34,994 nucleotides of DNA from an uncultured Verrucomicrobiota bacterium (GCA_945613785.1 CALZAJ010000003.1:1-34994); one strand, 5' to 3'; numbered from the stretch's first letter, positions 17,701-24,857 are shown. Notes: generated by a model not told the origin, from the letters alone. Numbers and translations are program-made.

Positions 17701-18089
17701 ACGGTCGCCGCCGGGGTTTGCTGTTCGGACTGAAGGTCATTCAAAAGCGAGAGAACGCCATCGTCGGCCTCATCCTTCTTCTCCGCGACTGCGGGGACCT
17801 CGGCAGGCTTCTCTTCGGCGACCTCAGCAGCCGGCTCCTCCGCGGCTTCAGCCTCGGCAGCGGGTTCCTCCTTGGCCTCTTCCTCGGCCGCAGCCTCGGG
17901 TTGAGACGCCTCCTCTGCAGGCGCAACTTCGCCATTCTTCTCTGTCTCGGCCGCAGCGGCCTGCTTGGAAGAATCGCCCTCGAGATCCTTCAAAAGATCG
18001 ACGAGATCGTCTTGGGCATTGACGGTTTGACCGATGGCGACAAATGCCATCGTCGCGCTAACTGCAACCAGATTCCTCAAGTTCATCAT
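14769..18089 (-). CDS. Outer-membrane secretin of a type IV pilus / type II secretion-like system (Amuc_1098-like)
   Basis: The 1,106-residue product has a signal peptide (MMNLRNLVAVSATMAFVAIGQTVNA), an Ala/Glu/Pro-rich low-complexity stretch (about 40-170), a helical TPR-like region (about 175-400), N-domain-like segments, and a C-terminal secretin domain with the diagnostic LLSAPKVLTQSGQEA, FTMREVGVILRVIPTL, VYPGATIVMGGLI and IPFLGDLPFIGRLFRS motifs. It would form the multimeric outer-membrane pore for a pilus or secreted substrates. A Ser/Thr/Gly-rich insertion of about 50 residues lies near residue 700-750. The ATG at 18089 is chosen because the AAGGAG site is 11 bases upstream; a GTG at 18098 would sit two bases from it. 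It is the last gene of the five-gene pilus block and has its own promoter. Secretin identity is firm; the Amuc_1098 link rests on gene order and architecture. Confidence 0.92.
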   Translation of the reverse strand: MMNLRNLVAVSATMAFVAIGQTVNAQDDLVDLLKDLEGDSSKQAAAAETEKNGEVAPAEEASQPEAAAEEEAKEEPAAEAEAAEEPAAEVAEEKPAEVPAVAEKKDEADDGVLSLLNDLQSEQQTPAATVAETPAVAEGTPAVVAEETPVAVAETPAVVKPATPRYTGPDAELIENLRTTEELRRRAFDTEAMREVELARSAMAAEEFIEATRHYTIADKLLNDKPAMQHLRKECANGIAAGLYHAAIQEDSTGRRARAIKLMEKAVAKRHPKARRQLEAWLAADDPEASKIDVSEVTHRRNDEDYKANRAKIQQHLKRSSQLFATRELDRALDECELVLVQDKYNQEALRLRDKIQKKRRTIYQLERKAARDGMIADVDKAWRPVYAPNAQELEQIKSQTVKRPLDNDPERALEQSIIKRMKEMRLPSISFKPPATIIDAVDFFRSASRDFDRPDLPVDQRGFNFMLKTPDTLRNAASAAASEESDGFGGEDEESEGSSDQAGVPVIPMITASDITFFDALKLVCESVNYKFKVQDSIVLVMEKGMSTEEMVTRSYPVVAAFMERMDTASSEMKEMQSSGFVTRSSSKDDDSDGNQSRDWKEFFKLLGVEWPDGSSIMYIKTIGKLRVKNTYENLAELEKALTEMNADPKLIEIETRFVEVCQEDLNSLGFEWILNSDYTLGLGSHVSRALGLRGGTWGSASGSTTTTTDSSTGTGSSSTSTGGVINNGGVTTSTSTSSSTSSTSTKTTYANSNGASWIRSGSASHGRVGVNGIGGDAAYGTNMRYLSTLSNHISGESNSQNDQFMRINAFLGGADLSMILHMLSQRSDTDLLSAPKVLTQSGQEAVMKVVTEYIYPTDYEVQLQSSSSNNGGGNSGGSQSAILAVVEPQEFTMREVGVILRVIPTLTDDGNLIDLELETQVVDEPTWKNYGMKIPFTGNSSLQSFEGIGTIFTGLSDIIASVGGTIDTALKNMIVTEASDAAVQAMKNLSASGDKNMTYYDAPMEQPFFHTRHINSKISVYPGATIVMGGLITEHRKAMDDKIPFLGDLPFIGRLFRSHSEQTTKRNLLVFVTTRLVDVRGREVTMSSNETTDADVKAAPEGED
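15841..15993. repeat. Ser/Thr/Gly-rich low-complexity insertion in the secretin gene
   Basis: On the minus strand this stretch encodes alternating Ser and Thr tracts (TTTTTDSST, SSSTSTGG, TSTSTSSSTSSTSTKTT) inside the secretin region, between LGLRGGTWG and ANSNGASW. The DNA is an imperfect array of TCG/ACC/TCC-type codons. Such tracts are prone to slippage and could be exposed or modified. Confidence 0.8.
17580..17965. repeat. Ala/Glu/Pro/Val-rich low-complexity coding region of the secretin
   Basis: The minus strand encodes repeated AEE, EEPAAE, VAEE and AETPAVV units directly after the mature N-terminus of the secretin. The segment is acidic, probably disordered and periplasmic. The DNA is a degenerate array of GCN and GAG codons. 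Confidence 0.75.
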
Positions 18090-18117
18090 ATCGAGCACTG
18101 CTCCTTGATTTTGAAAT

Positions 18118-18146
18118 ATTATACCGAAATTTTAGTTACTGTTCAA
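18118..18146 (-). promoter_or_regulatory. Sigma70-type promoter for the secretin gene
   Basis: The minus strand reads TTGAAC (18146-18141), a 17-base spacer, then a perfect TATAAT (18123-18118). The -35 element lies in the last codons of the preceding membrane-protein gene, and transcription would start near 18110, about 20 bases before the secretin start codon. This should allow secretin, coaE and rho to be expressed apart from the inner-membrane pilus genes. Confidence 0.7.
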
Positions 18147-19272
18147 GTGCTTCGAGGGTTTTCTTTCCCTGCACAGGATGCTCAACCGTGACCTTCGCAC
18201 CCTTGCCTTCGCGCTTGATTTCAGTGACCTTATACTTCGTTCCGTTCAGGTCGATCGTATCGCCGGGAACGACTACGAATTCCTTTGTGCCGTTCCGTTC
18301 GTAGACCAGCGTCGCCTTGGCGTCAACCGCGACTTTGCGCTTGCTGGCACCGACGACCAGGACGAGCTTCTTCTTGTCGGACTTGCGTTCGACCGTGACC
18401 TCCGAGGCATCAACCTCGCGTTCCAAAGCCTTTTCGCCCTTTCCAGCCGCAATTTTGACCTTCGCGATCTTCTTTGCGTAGCCCTTGACGACGAATCCCG
18501 TCTTGCCGATGTCTTCGCCGGTCTTCATGTCATAGCCGAGTCCGAGCTGGCCATAGGCGTTCTTCTTGGACATGTCCTTGAAGTAGAAGCGGTAGTCACC
18601 GCCCGGCAACGGAGTCACGCGCTCGCAGAAGAACGGCAGGAAGGTCTCCTTGAGCGGAAGAACGAGCTTGAGCGAGTCCCGGTAGTCGGGGTGCGACGTG
18701 GGATCGGACGGATCGGTGCCGGCCAGGAACTCCTCCATGTTCGTGAAGCCGTCGCCGTCCTTGTCCTCGTCGACGTCCGCGGGGTTCTTCGGGTCGAGAC
18801 CGTACTTGTTCTCGTACTCGTCGGAGAGCCCGTCACCATCGGAGTCAAGCGTGATCTTGATTTCGGCCGGCTGAACCACGCCGCAATCGGCATAGGTGCA
18901 GACCTTGACGCCGAAGGGAATCGGACGACCGCAACCCTTGTGCTCGGATGTCGGATCGCCCGCTTCGCAGAAAACGCGGCGACCCGAGGCGAGGAAGCTC
19001 TGTTCGGACTCCGCCGGGGTCAGGGCCTTCGACGGTTTGTCAAAAACCTTGAGGGCTGCCTGATATTCGGACATATCCACCGGCTTGACGCCGTCCTTCT
19101 TGCCGCCACGGCGAATCTCTGCACTCGCCTCGGCCGCAGCCTCTTCAGGATCTTCGCCGCAGACGACGGTCATGACGACGATGCCACCCACCAGCGCCAG
19201 CGCGCCGGCACCCAGCAACAGCCAATCCCAGTGCGCAGCCAGGAAGCCTTTCTCGGAATTTCCGCCGATCAT
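18136..19272 (-). CDS. Membrane-anchored protein with four-cysteine cluster and TSP3/EF-hand-like calcium loops (Amuc_1099 position)
   Basis: The 378-residue product has one N-terminal transmembrane helix (WDWLLLGAGALALVGGIVVMTVV, given here as about residues 16-40). A Cys cluster of zinc-ribbon type, CEAGD...GCGRP...VCTYADCG, lies at about 99-129. Two acidic loops follow, DSDGDGLSDEYE and DEDKDGDGFTNMEEF (about 141-180), matching TSP3 or EF-hand calcium sites, and then a beta-rich C-terminal half with a lysine-rich stretch. The start is taken at ATG 19272, which overlaps the TGA of the upstream gene by one base (TGATG) and has GGAGGT six bases upstream; a GTG at 19275 is the alternative. Translation is therefore coupled to the PilO-like gene. 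Position between the PilO-like protein and the secretin suggests an inner-membrane component that reaches into the periplasm. Function is not known to me. Confidence 0.85.
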   Translation of the reverse strand: MIGGNSEKGFLAAHWDWLLLGAGALALVGGIVVMTVVCGEDPEEAAAEASAEIRRGGKKDGVKPVDMSEYQAALKVFDKPSKALTPAESEQSFLASGRRVFCEAGDPTSEHKGCGRPIPFGVKVCTYADCGVVQPAEIKITLDSDGDGLSDEYENKYGLDPKNPADVDEDKDGDGFTNMEEFLAGTDPSDPTSHPDYRDSLKLVLPLKETFLPFFCERVTPLPGGDYRFYFKDMSKKNAYGQLGLGYDMKTGEDIGKTGFVVKGYAKKIAKVKIAAGKGEKALEREVDASEVTVERKSDKKKLVLVVGASKRKVAVDAKATLVYERNGTKEFVVVPGDTIDLNGTKYKVTEIKREGKGAKVTVEHPVQGKKTLEALEQ

Positions 19273-20369
19273 CACTTCACCTCCTTGGTCTCTTCAGCTT
19301 CGGCCTTGGCCTCTTCCGCCTTCGTCTCGGCGGACGGCTCCGCCTGAACCGTCTCCGCCGCGGCGGTCTCCTCGGCCTCCTCTTCCTCACGCGCCACGGA
19401 CCGCAGCGAGGAATAGGGCTTCGTGCCCTTGCCGAAATCGTAGGTCGTGACCGTCAATTCGACCGTGAACGGGACGCCCGTCGCAGGATCGGTGACCAGG
19501 CCCTTCTTGTTGGCGGCCTTCTCGTCGCCTTCGGCGTTCGCATCCTCGCCCTCTGCAGAGTGACGCTTGTTGCGCTTTTTCTTGCGCGCGCTTTCCTTCT
19601 CCTTGCCGCCACCCAGAATCGTGGCCAGGGCGTCGTCGGCACGCAGGAAGCTGAGAGCGTCCACCGTCACGAAACGCTCTTCCGTGATCAAGCGGTTGAT
19701 GACTTCGACCAGCGCGGCCGGACGGACCGTGAACTTGAAAGAATAGGTCTCGGTCGAAGCCAGCGGAGCCTTCTCCTCAACGACCTTCTTCTGCTGACGC
19801 TGACCCCTCGTGGGCTTCGGCGCTTCGACGACCTTCTTCTCGGCGACCGTCACGTTCTGGAGCTCCAGGGCACCGGACTCGGCAATGAGCGAGACGAAGT
19901 GATAGACCTCGGACCACTGACGCTGGTAGGTCGCGAGCTTGTCGGACTCCGGCATGTTGCCGCTCGTGATGAGCGGGAAGCCGAAGTTGAAGCCCTTCTT
20001 CACCAACCGGCCCTCTTCCGCTTCGCCCGGCAGCTTCGACAGACGACGGGCGCCATCGACCATGATCTTCTTGAAGCTGTCAGGATAGATGCCCGACTCA
20101 ACGGTCAGATCGCCCGCGGAGACGCGCTCCAACGCGTCATCATACCAGTCCTTCAGCGCCTTGGCGTTCGCCTCGATCGCCTTGATGGACTCCTGCGTCG
20201 GGGGAATCGCGCCGCTGTTGACGCGCTCGGCCGTGCCGATCAGACCCTCGAACTCATCCGCGATGTCGGTCTTCTGACCCTGCGCGGAGAAAATCAGGTA
20301 CCCGATCACGCCGGCCGCCACGAGTGCGCCACCGCCGATTCCGGCCATTATGGTCTTGTTCTTGTTCAT
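19272..20369 (-). CDS. PilO-like pilus alignment protein, Amuc_1100-type
   Basis: The 365-residue product has an N-terminal transmembrane helix (about residues 8-28), a helical segment to about 110, then two small alpha/beta modules ending in ...GALELQNVTVAEKK and YSFKFTVRPAALVEVINRLI...FVTVDALSFLR, a layout seen in PilO-like proteins. This layout and the gene order match Amuc_1100, the Akkermansia membrane protein reported to signal through host TLR2. Unlike that protein it carries a basic KKKRNKRHS stretch near 270 and an Ala/Glu-rich tail of about 45 residues (319-365). The ATG overlaps the stop of the PilM-PilN gene (ATGA), so translation is coupled. PilO-like proteins pair with PilN in the inner membrane and link PilM to the secretin. 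Sequence identity to Amuc_1100 appears low; the call rests on architecture and context. Confidence 0.82.
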   Translation of the reverse strand: MNKNKTIMAGIGGGALVAAGVIGYLIFSAQGQKTDIADEFEGLIGTAERVNSGAIPPTQESIKAIEANAKALKDWYDDALERVSAGDLTVESGIYPDSFKKIMVDGARRLSKLPGEAEEGRLVKKGFNFGFPLITSGNMPESDKLATYQRQWSEVYHFVSLIAESGALELQNVTVAEKKVVEAPKPTRGQRQQKKVVEEKAPLASTETYSFKFTVRPAALVEVINRLITEERFVTVDALSFLRADDALATILGGGKEKESARKKKRNKRHSAEGEDANAEGDEKAANKKGLVTDPATGVPFTVELTVTTYDFGKGTKPYSSLRSVAREEEEAEETAAAETVQAEPSAETKAEEAKAEAEETKEVK

Positions 20370-22078
20370 TTGAACTGCATCTCCACTACAAACTGTTCAA
20401 CGCAACCGTCCTTGCCGAAGTCGGAGGACTCGATGACCTTGACGGACTCGGCGACGATCGCCGAGTTCTCACGGAGCTTCTCGGCGACGATCATCGAAGC
20501 CGTCTTGGCCTCGCCTTCGGACTTCGCCGCCGCCTTCTTGACGAAGTTGGCGATGTCATCCTTCCAGCCACGGATCGTCACACGACGCACAATCACTTCG
20601 GTCGTCACGGGCTCGGCCCTCTTCTTTCCGGGCTTCGACGTGTCAACGGGCTGCGTGACGGTCTTCTTGACCTGCTCCCACTTCTCGACCCAAAGCTCGT
20701 CACCGAGCGCCTGACAGATCGCATTGAAACGCGGACCCAGCACGCTGCGGCGCTGAATCAGTCCCTTGAGTTCCGCCGCAGCCGCCTCCTTGGCGTTCAG
20801 GTCGGCCGTCGCGGACTCGATCCGGCGCTGATTGGACTGCAGCTGCGAAACCTCGCCCTGAATCGCCTCGAACTTGGCCTCCTCGACCGCCACGTCATGC
20901 TTGAAGCCCAGAAGAACGCAGACGAGCGCCACGACGAACAACAACGCCGCGGCACCCACGAACGGGATGCGGGCCACCTCGGCACGGGCATCCAGCAGGG
21001 ATGCGGGCATCAGGTTGATCGCAATCGTCGCCTGGCCGGCCGCATGGAGCGCGACACCTGCCGTCGCGGACAGGACCGCCGCATCCGCCGCGACCGCTTC
21101 GGCATCAACGCCCGCACCAAGCGAAATGCGCTCAAAGGGATTGAGGAACTCGACCTCGATCTGGAGGGAGTCCCGGAAGAACGCATCAATCTGCGGCAGG
21201 AGAGCCGAACCGCCCGTCAGATAGAGCTTGGTCGGCACGCCGCCGCCCTGCTGACTGCGGTAGAAGTTGATGGAGCGCGAAACCTCGGCATGGAGACGGG
21301 TAAGGACCGCACGGCAGACCTTGGAAAGGCGGTCCAGCGTCTCATCCTCGTCCTCCGTGACACCGCCCATCGAGACATAGGCGCACTCACGCTTGATGCC
21401 TTCGGCTTCCTCGAGCGTGCAACCGAGCGCCTGGGCGATTTCCTTGGTGATCGTGTTGCCGGCGATCGGAATGGAACGGTTATAAAGCTTCTCATCCTCG
21501 GCGATGATCAGCGAGGCCGTCTTCGCACCGATGTCGAGCACCATGACGCAACCCTCGTCGCCGCGGTTCGCCTTGAGCGCATTCGTCACCGCGATCGGAG
21601 CGGCATCGACAAGCATCGGCTGGAAACCGGCCGCCTGGACGGCGTCGGTGATCGCCTCGACCTGTTCGGTCTTCGCGGCCACGATCAGGACGGCCTTGTC
21701 GCCGTTCGCCGTGTCCCCAAGGACCTGACGGTCGCAGATCATCTCATCAATCGGGAACGGGATGTTCTGCTCGATCTCGTAACGGACCAGCTGGTCGAAC
21801 TTGCCCTGGTCGCTGCCCGAGTCCGGAATCGCGGCGAAACGCGGGAAGACCATCTGACCGGAAAGGGAGACCGCGACCGGACCGGGCTTGATGCCCTTCT
21901 CACGGACGATCTCGAGCAGCGCCGGGGAAAGGACCGTGTCCGCATTGCCCGCATCGAGCGGAGCCGCGAGCGAGGCGGTACCGTAGTTGACCATCGTCAA
22001 CGACGCGCCGCTGGACTCGTATTCGGCCAACGCAATCGCCGAATAGCCGATGTTCAGAGTGAGAAACTTCTTAGCCAT
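20366..22078 (-). CDS. PilM-PilN fusion protein (type IV pilus inner-membrane assembly)
   Basis: The 570-residue product joins two pilus proteins. Residues 1-340 are a PilM-type actin-like ATPase related to FtsA, with the phosphate-binding segment VLDIGAKTASLIIAE near 180, the RSIPIAGNTITKEIAQ and EEAEGIKRE motifs near 205-225, and the adenosine motif YLTGGSALLPQID near 290. Residues from about 350 form PilN: the short cytoplasmic INLMP motif (353-357) that in other organisms binds PilM, a transmembrane helix at about 375-393, a coiled coil to about 440 and a periplasmic alpha/beta domain. The start is ATG 22078 (MAKKFLTLNIG) with AAGGAAG eight bases upstream; an earlier in-frame start at 22135 would run into the preceding gene. 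It begins 11 bases after that gene's stop. It corresponds in position to Amuc_1101. Confidence 0.9.
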   Translation of the reverse strand: MAKKFLTLNIGYSAIALAEYESSGASLTMVNYGTASLAAPLDAGNADTVLSPALLEIVREKGIKPGPVAVSLSGQMVFPRFAAIPDSGSDQGKFDQLVRYEIEQNIPFPIDEMICDRQVLGDTANGDKAVLIVAAKTEQVEAITDAVQAAGFQPMLVDAAPIAVTNALKANRGDEGCVMVLDIGAKTASLIIAEDEKLYNRSIPIAGNTITKEIAQALGCTLEEAEGIKRECAYVSMGGVTEDEDETLDRLSKVCRAVLTRLHAEVSRSINFYRSQQGGGVPTKLYLTGGSALLPQIDAFFRDSLQIEVEFLNPFERISLGAGVDAEAVAADAAVLSATAGVALHAAGQATIAINLMPASLLDARAEVARIPFVGAAALLFVVALVCVLLGFKHDVAVEEAKFEAIQGEVSQLQSNQRRIESATADLNAKEAAAAELKGLIQRRSVLGPRFNAICQALGDELWVEKWEQVKKTVTQPVDTSKPGKKRAEPVTTEVIVRRVTIRGWKDDIANFVKKAAAKSEGEAKTASMIVAEKLRENSAIVAESVKVIESSDFGKDGCVEQFVVEMQFK

Positions 22079-22089
22079 TGCTTGCTTCC

Positions 22090-22806
22090 TTACTGAGCGA
22101 CCATCTCGTAGTCGTTCGGATAGACCATCGCCCAAATCGTCTTGGAGCGGTCAACGAGACCCGCGCGACGCTCGACGAACGGCTCGCCGTTGGGCTGCTT
22201 GGCATCCATGATCTTCGGATTCTCCCACCACTTGGTGTGGCTCTTGATCTCGTTGATCTGGCTCTCGCTGTCTCCGCCGACAACCTCACCGTTCGCATCG
22301 GTGATCACCAGACCGTAGGCCTTGGGCTCGCCGTACTGCTCGAGGAAGGACGGATGGGCACAGACGGAGGCCGCGTGCGTACCGCGCGGGATGTTCACGT
22401 AGGTGACGGTCTGGCTCATGTAGGAATAGGGCGCGAGCTTGGCGCGGCCTTCCTTGTCATTCACCGTCGCGCTCTTCGTCTCGAGCAGGACGTGCCAGGT
22501 GAACGTCAGCTGGTCGATGCACTTGTCCATCGTCTGGTACTTCGTCTCCATGACGATCCACCGACGCGGTTTGCCGTTCCAAGACGGACCCATCGGCGAC
22601 TCACCGATCGAGGGCGCAACCGCCGTCGACGAGCGACCGAGCTTCGGGAACTGTTCCACGCGAAACTTGATCTTCGCACCGCCCGCCGCGAGGTCCTCGC
22701 CGCCCGCCGCGATCACGGGACCCTTCTTCGGGCCGCGCGCCTTGGGAGCCGCCATTGAAACCGCAGCCGCGAGAGCCGCCGCCGTCAAAATCATCGCCTT
22801 CTTCAT
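22090..22806 (-). CDS. Small exported protein of the pilus block (Amuc_1102-like)
   Basis: The 238-residue product has a clear signal peptide (MKKAMILTAAALAAAVSMA, cleavage near A19) and no membrane segment after it. The mature part is beta-rich, with motifs such as IKFRVEQFPKLG, WNGKPRRWIVMETKYQT, DQLTFTWHVLLE and YSYMSQTVTYVNIPRGTH, which suggests an Ig-like or other beta-sandwich fold; no catalytic motif is seen. It opens the five-gene pilus block, immediately before the PilM-PilN fusion, in the place of Amuc_1102. ATG 22806 is preceded by AAAGGAG at seven bases. The gene lies 19 bases after kdsD with no promoter visible between them. Periplasmic or surface location is inferred; biochemical role unknown. 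Confidence 0.85.
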   Translation of the reverse strand: MKKAMILTAAALAAAVSMAAPKARGPKKGPVIAAGGEDLAAGGAKIKFRVEQFPKLGRSSTAVAPSIGESPMGPSWNGKPRRWIVMETKYQTMDKCIDQLTFTWHVLLETKSATVNDKEGRAKLAPYSYMSQTVTYVNIPRGTHAASVCAHPSFLEQYGEPKAYGLVITDANGEVVGGDSESQINEIKSHTKWWENPKIMDAKQPNGEPFVERRAGLVDRSKTIWAMVYPNDYEMVAQ

Positions 22807-22825
22807 TGCGCTTCTCCTTTCGTCC

Positions 22826-23812
22826 TTAGAGGACTTTCATCTTGGGCAAATCCTGAATGTCCACGAGTCCGACCACCCGGCCGTCCGCAGCGCACACCGG
22901 CAGGTCGTCGATGCGCTTCTTTTCAAATACCTTGAGCAGCTCGCTCGCATACGCGTCGTCGCGCACGAACATCGGGGACGACGTCATGTGCACCGACACG
23001 GCATCACCGAGAATGGAACTCGAGCCCTTCTCGCTCATCACGCGACGGAAGTCGCCGTCGGTGAAGATGCCCTGAAGCTTGCCGGCCGCATCGGCGATCA
23101 CGGCGCTGCCGCACTTCGCCCGCGTCATCGCCATCAGCGCATCCATAACCGTCGCCGACGGGGCGACGCAAGCCATCTTCTCGCCCGCCCGCATGATGTC
23201 CGTCACCTTGAGGACGAGCGCACGACCGATCGCGCCGGCCGGATGGTTCATCGCATAGCTCGAGATGTCGAACTTCATCGCGTCGATCATCACCATCGCC
23301 AAGGCATCGCCCATCGCCATCGTCGCAGTGGTCGAGTTGGTCGGAGCCATACCGAACGGACACGCCTCCTTGCCGCACGGAATCTCGAGATGAATGTCGC
23401 TCATCTGCGCGAGCGTCGACTGCGGCTTGCCCGTCATGCCGATCACCTTGAGACCGTGACGACGAATCGCCGGGATGAGGCGCAGGATCTCGTCGGACTC
23501 GCCCGAGAACGAAAGCGCGATCAGGACGTCACGCGGGGCCACCATGCCAAGGTCTCCGTGCATCGCCTGCACGGGATTGAGCAAGATGGAGCGCGTGCCC
23601 GTCGAGGCGAAGATCGCGCTCATCTTCTCGGCGATGGCCAGGTTCTTGCCGACGCCCGTCACGACGATGATGCCTTCGTCCTTCACGCACTTCAGCATGA
23701 GGTCGATCGCCTCGGTGAAGGATTCACCGAGCGAATCACGGGTCTTCCGAAGGCCTTCGATTTCAACATCGAAGACCTCTTTGGCCCGGGCAATCATGGC
23801 GTCATTCGTCAT
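22826..23812 (-). CDS. kdsD: Arabinose-5-phosphate isomerase (KdsD/KpsF family)
   Basis: This enzyme turns ribulose 5-phosphate into arabinose 5-phosphate, the first step to Kdo, the sugar that joins lipid A to the LPS core. The 328 residues comprise a SIS domain (about 35-180) with VVTGVGKN, IFASTGTRS, PVQAMHGDLGMV, ALSFSGESDEI and the ATNSTTATMAMGDALA-like segment, the HPAGAIGR motif near 208 (HPGGALGR in most relatives), and a C-terminal pair of CBS domains (about 215-325) that may sense a nucleotide. The ATG at 23812 follows the pta stop by seven bases with only a weak AAGAGAAA upstream, so translation may depend on pta. It implies an LPS-bearing outer membrane. Confusion with GutQ-type paralogues cannot be excluded. 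Confidence 0.92.
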   Translation of the reverse strand: MTNDAMIARAKEVFDVEIEGLRKTRDSLGESFTEAIDLMLKCVKDEGIIVVTGVGKNLAIAEKMSAIFASTGTRSILLNPVQAMHGDLGMVAPRDVLIALSFSGESDEILRLIPAIRRHGLKVIGMTGKPQSTLAQMSDIHLEIPCGKEACPFGMAPTNSTTATMAMGDALAMVMIDAMKFDISSYAMNHPAGAIGRALVLKVTDIMRAGEKMACVAPSATVMDALMAMTRAKCGSAVIADAAGKLQGIFTDGDFRRVMSEKGSSSILGDAVSVHMTSSPMFVRDDAYASELLKVFEKKRIDDLPVCAADGRVVGLVDIQDLPKMKVL

Positions 23813-23819
23813 ATTTCTC

Positions 23820-24857
23820 TTACTTGGTGGTCGACTGAAGAAGCGTCACGCAGATCGTACCGACAATATCCTCCGCGGAGCAGCCGCGGCTAAGGTCGTT
23901 CATCGCCTTCGCGAGGCCCTGGAGATTCGGACCGATCGCCGTCGCGCCGCCGAGACGCTGCGCGATCTTGTAGCCGATGTTACCAGCCTGGAGGTCGGGG
24001 AAGATGAAGACGTTGGCGTTGCCCTGGATCTCGCCGTTCGGGTTCTTGAGCTCGCCGACCGAGGGAACGATCGCGGCATCGAACTGCATCTCGCCATCCA
24101 TCTTGATGCCGAGTTCAGCGAACTTCGGACGCGCGAGCTCGACGGCCTTCTGGACCTTCTCGACGAGGTCGCCCGCGGCGGAGCCCTTGGTGGAGAAGGA
24201 AAGGTACGCCACGCGCGGCTCACAGCCCGTGAGGTCGCGGTAGGTCTGCGCGGTCGCGAGACCGATGTCCACGAGCTGCTCGGCCGTCGGGTTGGGAATG
24301 ACGGCGCAGTCACCGAAGGCGAGGACGCTGTCACCGAACGGGGTCGGCTCCTTGAGATCCATGATGAAGCAGGACGAAGCGGTCTTGACGCCCTTCTGGG
24401 TGCCGAGCGTGTGGAACGCGGCACGGAGCATGTCGCCCGTCGAGGCGATCGAACCGGCGACGAGTCCGTCGACACGGCCGAGCTTGACCATCATGCCGCC
24501 GAAGTAGATGCGCTTCGTGCGGAGGGTCTTCTGCGCGGTCGCGAGGTCGATGATCTTCTGCTTCTCGGCCGGCTTCTTGGATTCCTTGGCGTTCCAGGCC
24601 TCGAGATAGGCGGCTTCGAGTTCGGCGTCGCCCTGCGTGTATTCAATCGTCTGTATTCCCTTGTCCGCAAGCTTCATGTGCGCGAGGCTCTCGGCAGTGG
24701 CAATCTCCTCGGGCGTGCCGAGCACGATCGGGGTGCAGATCTTACGTGCCACGCAGGCGCAGGCCGCGGTGATGACGCGCGGATCCATGCCCTCGGGAAG
24801 CACGACGGTCTTGTTGAGGGCGGAAGCCTTTTCGATAATGTTCTTGATGGCGTTCAT
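23820..24857 (-). CDS. pta: Phosphate acetyltransferase
   Basis: This cytoplasmic enzyme exchanges acetyl-CoA and phosphate for acetyl phosphate and CoA. The 345 residues cover the single PTA_PTB domain without the extra N-terminal domain of long Pta forms. Recognisable parts are VVLPEGMDPRVITAA, DGLVAGSIASTGDMLRAA, SCFIMD, DCAVIPNPTAEQLVDIGLATA, RVAYLSFSTKGSA, GELQFDAA-like GEMQFDAAIVPSV, ANVFIFPDLQAGNIGYK and RLGGATAIGPNLQGLAK. ATG 24857 has GAGGAG 12 bases upstream, placed in the last unit of the CTAG array. It follows ackA by 89 bases and is followed by kdsD after seven. Together with AckA it gives one ATP per acetyl-CoA and runs in either direction. Confidence 0.96.
   Translation of the reverse strand: MNAIKNIIEKASALNKTVVLPEGMDPRVITAACACVARKICTPIVLGTPEEIATAESLAHMKLADKGIQTIEYTQGDAELEAAYLEAWNAKESKKPAEKQKIIDLATAQKTLRTKRIYFGGMMVKLGRVDGLVAGSIASTGDMLRAAFHTLGTQKGVKTASSCFIMDLKEPTPFGDSVLAFGDCAVIPNPTAEQLVDIGLATAQTYRDLTGCEPRVAYLSFSTKGSAAGDLVEKVQKAVELARPKFAELGIKMDGEMQFDAAIVPSVGELKNPNGEIQGNANVFIFPDLQAGNIGYKIAQRLGGATAIGPNLQGLAKAMNDLSRGCSAEDIVGTICVTLLQSTTK

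Noticed and set aside
16029..18191. 720-residue open frame on the plus strand opposite the secretin gene
   Set aside because: It mirrors the codon bias of the secretin on the other strand; the translation is low-complexity (Arg/Leu/Glu/His-rich), has no domain motif, and the minus-strand gene is clearly real.
20324..22096. 590-residue open frame on the plus strand opposite the PilM-PilN gene
   Set aside because: Arg/Asp/Leu-rich shadow in high-GC sequence without motifs or a ribosome site.
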